Shown here: positions 1 through 4,318 of the stretch, piece by piece | Position numbering within the stretch: the stretch's first letter is position 1 | How the letters are laid out: each line of letters begins with the position of its first letter | NCBI GenBank assembly: GCA_002398845.1 | Contig: DHBY01000034.1 | Location: 25,840-31,824 of the forward strand | Length of the DNA stretch: 5,985 nt | Direction: 5' to 3' | From: Firmicutes bacterium UBA4916 | Lineage (GTDB): Bacteria > Bacillota > Clostridia > Tissierellales > Tepidimicrobiaceae | Position numbers and translations under genes: made by a program | Notes under the pieces: generated by a model | The model's database searches: none | Seen by the model: the letters and a program-made list of their open reading frames with translations, nothing else | What the model was told of the DNA's origin: nothing

Positions 1-309
1 TGGCTTCAAGCAATAGAAAATCCAGAATTGACTTTTGTAATAATAAATCCTTTTTTTGTATACCCTAATTATGATATAACTATACCAGAAACAGCACAAA
101 AAAAATTAGAAATACAGGACAAAAAGGATTTAATTATCTATTCAATAGTAGTAGTCCCCAAAGACATTGAAAAGATGACGGCAAATCTAATTGGACCAAT
201 AATAATCAATACTAAAGAGATGATAGGAAAACAAGTAATATTAGATGATGATAGATATTCGACAAAACATTATATCTTTCAGCAAAACATAAATGCTAGG
301 AGTGTGTAA
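1..309 (+). CDS. fliW: Flagellar assembly factor FliW, C-terminal part (5' end outside window)
   Basis: FliW is a cytoplasmic protein that binds flagellin and the RNA-binding regulator CsrA. When flagellin is exported, freed FliW captures CsrA and relieves repression of flagellin translation. The reading frame is open from the first base; 102 residues are visible and roughly 45 N-terminal residues are missing compared with the usual 140-150. Family signatures are WLQAIENPELTFVIINPF at the window start, and later NLIGPIIINTKEMIGKQ followed by a short tail with conserved aromatic residues (DDRYSTKHYIF). The TTG at 28-30 is the leucine of NPEL, not a start. The stop is 2 bases before csrA, and the csrA ribosome binding site AGGAG (298-302) lies inside the fliW 3' end, so the two are probably co-transcribed and translationally coupled. 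Identification rests on both sequence and the classic fliW-csrA order. Confidence 0.95.
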   Translation, partial: WLQAIENPELTFVIINPFFVYPNYDITIPETAQKKLEIQDKKDLIIYSIVVVPKDIEKMTANLIGPIIINTKEMIGKQVILDDDRYSTKHYIFQQNINARSV

Positions 310-311
310 TT

Positions 312-542
312 ATGTTAATACTTTCAAGAAAAAAAGACGAGTCTATTATCATAAACGGAGATATTAGGATAAAAGTATTGGAAATTGAAGAAGGAAAGGT
401 CCGCATTGGCATAGAAGCTCCCAAGGATGTTGATATTTTTCGGGAAGAACTATATAAAAGTATACAAGAGGAAAATATGGAGGCATCAAAAACTAATATA
501 GATATTACTGAAATGAAAGAATTTTTGAAGAAAAACAAGTAG
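312..542 (+). CDS. csrA: Carbon storage/translational regulator CsrA
   Basis: CsrA is a small dimeric RNA-binding protein that recognises GGA in hairpin loops, usually over ribosome binding sites. In Gram-positives it represses flagellin translation and is antagonised by FliW. The 76 residues carry the family hallmarks: MLILSRKKDESI at the start with R6, the VRIGIEAPKDVDIFREEL block, and V40 and R44 in the RNA-contact region. About 15-20 residues follow the common core (E. coli CsrA is 61 residues). Such a C-terminal extension is typical of FliW-partnered CsrA proteins and is where FliW docks in Bacillus. The ATG start is supported by AGGAG nine bases upstream and by the family N-terminus. 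It sits directly behind fliW, 17 bases ahead of a response regulator gene, in one apparent operon. Confidence 0.97.
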   Translation: MLILSRKKDESIIINGDIRIKVLEIEEGKVRIGIEAPKDVDIFREELYKSIQEENMEASKTNIDITEMKEFLKKNK

Positions 543-545
543 AAT

Positions 546-553
546 AGGGGGAG
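546..553 (+). promoter_or_regulatory. Ribosome binding site deciding the GTG start at 560
   Basis: AGGGGGAG lies six bases before the GTG at 560, in the 17-base gap after csrA. It supports GTG as the true start of the response regulator gene; the resulting protein begins shortly before the REC domain with no missing residues. No promoter is needed in this gap, which agrees with co-transcription from csrA. Confidence 0.75.
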
Positions 554-559
554 CTAATT

Positions 560-2119
560 GTGACAGAAATTGAGTGCAGTATTGAAGAATTTTATAGCAA
601 TGACTATTGGAAGATATTAGTTGTAGATGATGATAAATATGTACATGTAATGGTAAAAGAGATTATGAAGGACTTTAAATTTGAGGACAAGCCTTTTAAG
701 ATTTTAGATGCTTATTCTAGCATAGAAGCCTTGAATATCCTGGCAAAAAACAAGGATATAGCTTTAATACTTTTAGATGTATTTATCCAATATGAAAATG
801 TAGGACTTAAATTAACAAAATATATAAGAGAGGTCATTGGAAATAGAGCAGCTAGAATAGTTTTGATGACCAGCAATAATAACCATAGATTACAAGAAGA
901 AGCCATATTAAACTATGATATAAATGGATATGAGGAAAAAACAGAACTACTAGCAAAGAAGTTATATGCCATAGTAGTTTCATCCCTTCGTTCATATAGG
1001 GATATTATACATATAAATAACAATAAAAGGGCTATGGAGCAAGTAGTAGATTCATCCAGCAAGCTATTTAAGAAGGATTCTTTACAAAACTTTATCTCAT
1101 CTAGCCTATGCTATATTAATTCCATTATCAACTTATGCGAGGAAAGAGAGTCCTGCAATTCAAATTCTTTCGCAGCTCTTAGATCATTTGATGAAAAAGC
1201 CTTTCATATTGTATTAGGTTATGGTAAATATGAAAACGATATTAACAAAAAGATTAAGGATTCCGTATCCAAGGACGACTTCCTATTAGTAAAAAAAGCC
1301 CTTAGATTGAAAGACCATATTATAATTGATAATAGATATATTTCATACTATAATAGCTCTAACGGAATAGAGGGAATTATATTAATTGAAACAAATGGAG
1401 CAATAGAACATATAGATATAGAATTGTTAAACGTTTTCCATAAGAATATATCTGCTGCCTTTGAAAGCCTATGTTTAAATAAGGAAATAGAAGAAACCCA
1501 AAAGGAAATACTATATATCCTAGGAGAAGTAACAGAAGCACATTCCGAAGAAACTGGAAATCATGTAAAAAGAGTGTCTAAATATAGTAATATTTTAGCA
1601 AAGAAATATGGACTATCCAATAGGGACATCATGCTTATCACAATGGCAGCTCCTATTCATGATATAGGAAAGGTAGCTATACCAGATGATATATTGATGA
1701 AACCAGGAAAACTTACCCCAAAAGAATTTGAAATAGTAAAAACCCATACCACCATAGGATATGATTTACTAAAAGCTTCTAATAGAGATGTATTAAAATC
1801 AGCAGCCATCATAGCATATGAGCACCACGAAAGATATAACGGCAAAGGTTACCCCCAAGGTCTAAAAGGAGAAGAAATCAACATATTTGGTAGAATAGTA
1901 GCAGTAGCCGATGTTTTTGATGCCTTAGGTTCTCCAAGAGTATACAAAAAAGCTTGGATAATAGAAGATACACTAGAATATTTTAGACAAGAAAGAGGCA
2001 AACACTTTGACCCCAAATTAGTAGATATACTATTCGACAATTTAGACGAATTTATTGAAATAAAAGAAAAATTTTCCGATGAAAGTGCTAAAGATAAGGC
2101 AGGGGCTGAAGAGAAATGA
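560..2119 (+). CDS. Response regulator with REC, DUF3369-type and HD-GYP domains (probable cyclic-di-GMP phosphodiesterase)
   Basis: Predicted cytoplasmic, phosphorylation-controlled enzyme that hydrolyses cyclic-di-GMP. Residues 17-145 are a receiver domain: acidic pocket D23/D24, phospho-acceptor D73 in LILLDVF, T104 and K127. The stretch VGLKLTKYIREVIGNR and the INGYEEKTEL segment are typical of regulators in which REC is followed by a DUF3369 sensor-like domain (about 150-310). Residues 315-500 are HD-GYP. All eight metal ligands known from the Persephonella HD-GYP structure have counterparts: E331, H335, H367, D368, H396, H422, H423 and D451. The GYP motif is G430-Y431-P432. The catalytic domain should therefore be active. 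No histidine kinase gene is adjacent in the window, so its partner is unknown. Co-location with fliW-csrA suggests a link to motility. The last residues (KDKAGAEEK) are charged and the stop codon overlaps a REP-like hairpin. Domain calls are firm; the physiological role is inferred. Confidence 0.93.
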   Translation: MTEIECSIEEFYSNDYWKILVVDDDKYVHVMVKEIMKDFKFEDKPFKILDAYSSIEALNILAKNKDIALILLDVFIQYENVGLKLTKYIREVIGNRAARIVLMTSNNNHRLQEEAILNYDINGYEEKTELLAKKLYAIVVSSLRSYRDIIHINNNKRAMEQVVDSSSKLFKKDSLQNFISSSLCYINSIINLCEERESCNSNSFAALRSFDEKAFHIVLGYGKYENDINKKIKDSVSKDDFLLVKKALRLKDHIIIDNRYISYYNSSNGIEGIILIETNGAIEHIDIELLNVFHKNISAAFESLCLNKEIEETQKEILYILGEVTEAHSEETGNHVKRVSKYSNILAKKYGLSNRDIMLITMAAPIHDIGKVAIPDDILMKPGKLTPKEFEIVKTHTTIGYDLLKASNRDVLKSAAIIAYEHHERYNGKGYPQGLKGEEINIFGRIVAVADVFDALGSPRVYKKAWIIEDTLEYFRQERGKHFDPKLVDILFDNLDEFIEIKEKFSDESAKDKAGAEEK

Positions 2120-2157
2120 TGCACCAGGGATAGTTTTTTTTGCAATCAATGGTGCAT
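2119..2157 (+). repeat. REP-like palindromic repeat, copy A, overlapping the HD-GYP stop codon
   Basis: Perfect 8-base arms ATGCACCA (2119-2126) and TGGTGCAT (2150-2157) enclose a 23-base loop that contains GGGATAGTTTTTTTTGCA. The loop core matches the plus-strand copy at 5343 (GGGAATAGTTATTTTTGCA) and, less closely, the two minus-strand copies near 5400. The first arm base is the last base of the TGA stop. The run of eight T inside the loop would not act as a terminator tail in this arrangement. This looks like a decayed member of a dispersed family related to REP elements carried by Y1/IS200-like transposases; that assignment is from memory of the core motif. Confidence 0.65.
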
Positions 2158-2228
2158 AAGTAGAGCTAGAAATAGAAATATATTATTAAGAAAAACCTTA
2201 ATTGGAAATTTATAAATCCATTATTTTA

Positions 2229-2259
2229 TTTTAAGCTGGAGAAAACCTCCAGCTTAAAA
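2229..2259 (+). terminator. Strong hairpin, probable terminator or processing site after the csrA cluster
   Basis: The left arm at 2229-2241 (TTTTAAGCTGGAG) pairs perfectly over 13 bases with 2247-2259, leaving the five-base loop AAAAC. No clean T-run follows on either strand; the next bases are CATCTTCTACC. It is therefore not a textbook intrinsic terminator, although the stem is the strongest in the window. It lies 110 bases after the HD-GYP stop. The core AAGCTGGAG...CTCCAGCTT resembles the hairpins at 3562 and 4216, which do have T-rich tails. Confidence 0.55.
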
Positions 2260-2415
2260 CATCTTCTACCACTACTTTCTTTATTTTTCAACCTTTTTAA
2301 AAAGAAATATAAATATATCATTAGATTTTTCTGTCCCGCATAATAGAAATTTTTCATTTCTTATGATCTTAGCATATAATAACTCCAGCAATTTTGGGAT
2401 TTTGTAATTATTATA

Positions 2416-2443
2416 TTGCAAACAGGGTATTTTAATCTATAAG
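2416..2443 (+). promoter_or_regulatory. Possible sigma-A type promoter for the YhfC operon
   Basis: TTGCAA (2416-2421) and TATAAG (2438-2443) are separated by 16 bases, about 65-80 bases before the YhfC gene. The -10 matches the consensus at five of six positions, the -35 at four of six. In AT-rich DNA such matches arise by chance often, so this is a candidate only. A promoter somewhere here is likely because a hairpin and 388 bases separate the operon from the upstream cluster. Confidence 0.3.
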
Positions 2444-2507
2444 TTATTTTTCAATTAAAAAGAAGGAATTTACTGATTTTTGCAGAACTGAATACATATA
2501 ATTAATT

Positions 2508-3134
2508 TTGGGGGTGCAAATAATTATTAAAAAAAAGTTTTTGTTTTCAATATCTTGGTTCCTTTTAGGAATGCTATGTTTTTTTATCTCTCAACCATTG
2601 CTAAGGTTTCCATTATTGAAATGGATTCAAGGAACTACAGAGTTTACTATCTGGAGCATATCTTATCCAATATTGTTGATGATCTCCATTGCTTTGTCCG
2701 CTGGAATATTTGAAGAAGGGTTTAGATTTATCTTTAAACAGTTTCTTGTTCGACCAAAGGAATCGGTATTTTCGCAGCCAATACTCTTTGGTCTTGGACA
2801 TGGGTTTATGGAAGTTCTCGTACTTTTTATTCCTAATATTAGTCAAATAATTATTATGGGAACCTTATCAATAGCCATAATTGAGAGAGTGATTGCTATT
2901 ATAGCACATATGTTTTTTACTATTATTGTATGGAATGGATTTCAAAGAAATAAAAAAGCACAGTATCTTATCCTAGGGATTTTAGCACATGGTTTACTAG
3001 ATTCAGTGGCATTAATTGCACCTTCTCTAGGATTAAGTATATGGATGGTAGAAGGCATTTTTGTTTTATTTGATGTTGTAGGAATTGCTTATATTATCCA
3101 TTCTAAAAAATATTATTTGGAGGGAAGTCTATGA
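2508..3134 (+). CDS. YhfC-family intramembrane glutamic-type protease, short form
   Basis: Polytopic membrane protein of the YhfC family, related to CPBP/CAAX-type intramembrane proteases. Motifs in order: E69-E70 with R73 (GIFEEGFRF), H98 and E102 (GLGHGFMEV), E126-R127 with H134 (AIIERVIAIIAHMF), and H161 with D165 (LAHGLLDS), all within or next to hydrophobic segments. About five to six membrane spans can be read. At 208 residues or fewer it is shorter than the roughly 250 I expect; the missing part appears to be the first membrane helix. The start is uncertain. TTG 2508 and GTG 2514 are the only usual start codons and neither has a ribosome binding site, while GGGGGTG (2510-2516) is well placed for an ATT at 2523. 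An in-frame stop lies at 2499-2501. The end overlaps the lipoprotein gene by four bases (ATGA), implying coupled translation. Its substrate is unknown. Confidence 0.85.
   Translation: MGVQIIIKKKFLFSISWFLLGMLCFFISQPLLRFPLLKWIQGTTEFTIWSISYPILLMISIALSAGIFEEGFRFIFKQFLVRPKESVFSQPILFGLGHGFMEVLVLFIPNISQIIIMGTLSIAIIERVIAIIAHMFFTIIVWNGFQRNKKAQYLILGILAHGLLDSVALIAPSLGLSIWMVEGIFVLFDVVGIAYIIHSKKYYLEGSL
2510..2516 (+). promoter_or_regulatory. Ribosome binding site that points to a non-standard start (ATT 2523)
   Basis: GGGGGTG can pair along its whole length with the 16S tail if one G-U pair is allowed. It overlaps the TTG/GTG candidates at 2508 and 2514, so it cannot serve them. At the normal distance of 6-8 bases downstream lies ATT ATT AAA AAA AAG, which would give a natural-looking N-terminus if the first or second ATT initiates. 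ATT starts are known but rare. The alternative is a mutated ATG that has lowered expression. Confidence 0.45.
3119..3124 (+). promoter_or_regulatory. Ribosome binding site of the lipoprotein gene, inside the YhfC gene
   Basis: GGAGGG ends six bases before ATG 3131 and fixes that start. It lies within the last codons of the upstream gene, and the start and stop share ATGA, so ribosomes finishing the protease can reinitiate on the lipoprotein. Confidence 0.8.
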
Positions 3135-3550
3135 AATTAAGGGGAAAAACTTGGTTGTTGGCTTTATTATTTTTAGTATGTGTATTTACCTTATCTGCTT
3201 GCGGAAAAAGTAAATCATCCAGTAAATTTGATCAGAAGAAGGTAGAAGAATTAGCCACAAGTGTTGTTGATATGGTAAACAAAGGGGATGCTGAAAATAT
3301 TAAAGAACTTTGTAATGAACAGATGAAACAAGCTTTTACAGATGATGTATTGAATCAAGTATTTGACACAGTAAAACAGTTCGGAGAATATAAAGAAGTT
3401 TCCAAAATTGATGTAACAGAAATTGAAGATAAAGCTTCAAAGAAACCTATTGCAGTTGCAGTAATAAAAGCAAAATACACTGATAAAAGGGCAATTTATA
3501 CAATTTCATTCGATACAGATATGAAACTTGCAGGATTATATATAAAGTAA
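3131..3550 (+). CDS. DUF3887-type lipoprotein
   Basis: Predicted surface lipoprotein of 139 residues. The N-terminus has a basic start (KLRGK), a hydrophobic core (residues 8-20) and the lipobox LSAC with the lipidated cysteine at C24, followed by a Ser/Lys-rich linker (GKSKSSSK). The mature part (about 34-139) reads as a small alpha+beta NTF2-like domain. The segments VVDMVNKGDAENIKEL, VFDTVKQFGEYKEV and AVIKAKYTDKRAIYTISF, ending in LAGLYIK, fit the DUF3887 family as I know it. The function of that domain is not established; members often sit beside membrane proteins or hydrolases. Translational coupling to the YhfC-type protease suggests a shared pathway, for instance as partner or substrate, but nothing in the sequence proves it. 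A hairpin 12 bases downstream probably ends the operon. Confidence 0.85.
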   Translation: MKLRGKTWLLALLFLVCVFTLSACGKSKSSSKFDQKKVEELATSVVDMVNKGDAENIKELCNEQMKQAFTDDVLNQVFDTVKQFGEYKEVSKIDVTEIEDKASKKPIAVAVIKAKYTDKRAIYTISFDTDMKLAGLYIK

Positions 3551-3606
3551 TTTTATGGCACAAGCTGAAGGAAAACTCTCAGCTTTAATTTTGTAAATGG
3601 CACAAG
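3548..3606 (+). repeat. Imperfect tandem duplication flanking the lipoprotein terminator
   Basis: TAATTTT followed by ATGGCACAAG occurs at 3548-3564. It recurs at 3586-3606, where GTAA is inserted between the two parts. The first copy contains the lipoprotein stop codon; the second contains the apparent start codon of the next gene. The terminator hairpin lies between and partly within them. The arrangement suggests slippage or a repaired break. Confidence 0.6.
3562..3593 (+). terminator. Intrinsic terminator of the YhfC-lipoprotein operon
   Basis: AAGCTGA (3562-3568) pairs with TCAGCTT (3579-3585). The stem can continue inward past an A-C mismatch through a G-U and a G-C pair to a four-A loop. 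TTTAATTTTG follows as a T-rich tail. It starts 12 bases after the lipoprotein stop and resembles the hairpins at 2229 and 4216. Confidence 0.7.
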
Positions 3607-3962
3607 GGGAACTAAATTACTTTGTAGATGAATTTTTTCACACCATTATAATAGGTCAAGAAGATTTATTAATAGGATTAAGTGAAAAAATAGAACTTAT
3701 AGATATGGGCTACAAAAAAATAAAGAATGATTCTAATATCGAAACTAAAGATGAATTGAATATAATGTTTATATTAATTCAAGATAATTATTTTAGTTTA
3801 GATACAAAAGGAATAACAGTTAAAGATATTATGAATGTATCAGGATATTCTGATGTAACCGTAAGAAGAAAACTAAAATTGCTGGAGGATAAGGGGCTAG
3901 TGAAGAGAATTAAATCCAATCCTTTAATCTATGTTTTACCAGATGGATATTTGAAAAGTTAA
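3597..3962 (+). CDS. Small winged-helix DNA-binding protein, start uncertain and possibly 5'-truncated
   Basis: The 121-residue product has a clear C-terminal winged helix-turn-helix (about residues 72-120). ITVKDIMNVSGYSDVTVRRKLKLLEDKGLVKRI gives the turn and recognition helix, and LIYVLPDGYL the wing. The N-terminal 70 residues look helical (FVDEFFHTIIIGQEDLLIGL...), as in the dimer region of MarR-like regulators, but I cannot assign a family. Oddities: the ATG has no ribosome binding site, a TAA stop lies immediately before it (3594-3596), only 11 bases separate it from the preceding terminator stem, and its first bases repeat sequence from the lipoprotein 3' flank. The next in-frame ATG is codon 37. 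It may be a truncated gene fused to a new start, be translated poorly, or be leaderless. A transcriptional regulator role is inferred from the fold only. Confidence 0.6.
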   Translation: MAQGELNYFVDEFFHTIIIGQEDLLIGLSEKIELIDMGYKKIKNDSNIETKDELNIMFILIQDNYFSLDTKGITVKDIMNVSGYSDVTVRRKLKLLEDKGLVKRIKSNPLIYVLPDGYLKS

Positions 3963-3988
3963 ACATGCACCAGGTGCAGTCTTGCATT
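3963..3988 (+). repeat. Compact palindrome, probable relic of the REP-like family (copy B)
   Basis: TGCACC (3966-3971) and GGTGCA (3973-3978) flank a single A, and ATGCA (3965-3969) can alternatively pair with TGCAT (3983-3987). The ten bases ATGCACCAGG are identical to the left end of copy A at 2119-2128, but the GTTCTTTTTG core is missing. The palindrome starts two bases after the stop of the winged-helix gene, the same stop-codon placement as the other copies. Relic status is an inference. Confidence 0.4.
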
Positions 3989-4008
3989 AAAAGTTTTTAA
4001 TTTATTAT

Positions 4009-4016
4009 AAAGGAGG
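4009..4016 (+). promoter_or_regulatory. Strong ribosome binding site of the YjfB-family gene
   Basis: AAAGGAGG, a near-perfect match to the 16S tail complement, ends seven bases before ATG 4024. It fixes the start of this short gene and suggests high translation, as expected for an abundant small peptide. Confidence 0.85.
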
Positions 4017-4023
4017 ATAAATC

Positions 4024-4221
4024 ATGGATATAGCGGCATTATCAATGGGGCTAAGCCAGATGAAAGTAGCTCAAGAGGCTAGTGTGTCTGTACTAAAAAT
4101 GGCTATGGATAGTATGAAAGTGCAAAGTGTTGATTTGACAAAGATGCTTGAGGTTAATACAAAAATGATGGAACAATCAGTCAATCCTTATATTGGAGGA
4201 AATATAGATATTAGTTTATAA
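4024..4221 (+). CDS. YjfB-family putative motility protein
   Basis: A 65-residue peptide of the YjfB family. The pattern is characteristic: MDIAALSMGLSQMKV at the start, ASVSVLKMAMDS in the middle, a Met-rich central helix (LTKMLEVNTKMMEQ) and the conserved tail SVNPYIGGNIDISL. It should be mostly helical and amphipathic, with no signal peptide or membrane helix. The family is called motility-related because in Bacillus and Clostridia it tends to be expressed with flagellar genes; its molecular role is not known to me. It has its own strong ribosome binding site and its own terminator, so it looks monocistronic. No sigma-D type promoter (TAAA...GCCGATAT) is visible upstream. Its presence 1.9 kb from the csrA cluster agrees with a motility-rich neighbourhood. 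Confidence 0.88.
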   Translation: MDIAALSMGLSQMKVAQEASVSVLKMAMDSMKVQSVDLTKMLEVNTKMMEQSVNPYIGGNIDISL

Positions 4222-4255
4222 GCTAAAGGAAATCTCTAGCTTATAATATGTTTTT
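4216..4255 (+). terminator. Terminator of the YjfB-family gene, stem overlapping the stop codon
   Basis: TTATAAGCTA (4216-4225) pairs perfectly with TAGCTTATAA (4237-4246). The inner bases AAGGAAATCTC allow three more pairs around an AAA loop. A TTTTT run follows at 4251-4255. The TAA stop (4219-4221) lies inside the left arm. The loop sequence AAGGAAA is shared with the hairpin at 3562. Confidence 0.7.
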
Positions 4256-4302
4256 AAAAATTTGAAATTTGGATAGAATCATACAAAAGATAGTTTTAAG
4301 GG

Positions 4303-4310
4303 TTGGAGGG
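4303..4310 (+). promoter_or_regulatory. Ribosome binding site of the 338-residue protein gene
   Basis: TTGGAGGG ends eight bases before ATG 4319 and fixes this start. The 70 bases between the preceding terminator and this site must hold the promoter, but no well-spaced -35/-10 pair stands out. Confidence 0.75.
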
Positions 4311-4318
4311 ATAAATTA

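Larger units (their letters stand above)
2120..2507. other. Intergenic region between the csrA cluster and the YhfC operon
   Basis: A 388-base stretch with no supportable gene. It holds the REP-like hairpin (2119-2157), a strong 13-bp hairpin (2229-2259), a weaker AT-rich hairpin around 2339-2365 (AGAAAT/ATTTCT with a two-base bulge) and a possible promoter near 2416-2443. The rest is AT-rich, and I recognise no riboswitch, T-box or small RNA in it. Confidence 0.6.

Noticed and set aside
28..30. TTG as the start codon of the first gene.
   Set aside because: The frame is open upstream to the window edge and the residues before it (WLQAIENPE) match the FliW family, so this is an internal leucine.
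296..538. Minus-strand open frame opposite csrA.
   Set aside because: It is a shadow of the certain csrA gene, rich in Ser/Phe/Ile as expected for antisense of AT-rich coding DNA, with no ribosome binding site.
1849..2145. Minus-strand open frame of 98 codons opposite the HD-GYP domain.
   Set aside because: It is antisense to conserved catalytic sequence, has a serine-rich low-complexity product and resembles no known family.
2161..2175. TAGAGCTAGAAATAG is identical to 15 bases of the commonly used Cas9 single-guide RNA scaffold.
   Set aside because: The GAAA loop joining the two halves in that scaffold is man-made, and the following bases do not continue the match. No anti-repeat, cas gene or CRISPR array is near. 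It is a chance match in AT-rich DNA next to a repeat.
2339..2365. AT-rich hairpin CATA..AGAAAT / ATTTCT..TATG as a small RNA or riboswitch element.
   Set aside because: It is weak, has a two-base bulge and lacks conserved aptamer features. Such hairpins are expected by chance in this base composition.
2613..2846. Minus-strand open frame opposite the YhfC-type gene.
   Set aside because: It is a shadow of a frame with clear protease motifs, with no supporting signals.
3982..4010. TTGCAT and TTATAA spaced by 17 bases as a promoter for the YjfB-family gene.
   Set aside because: Transcription would begin at or inside the ribosome binding site, leaving almost no leader. It also overlaps the palindrome, so I do not support it as a promoter.
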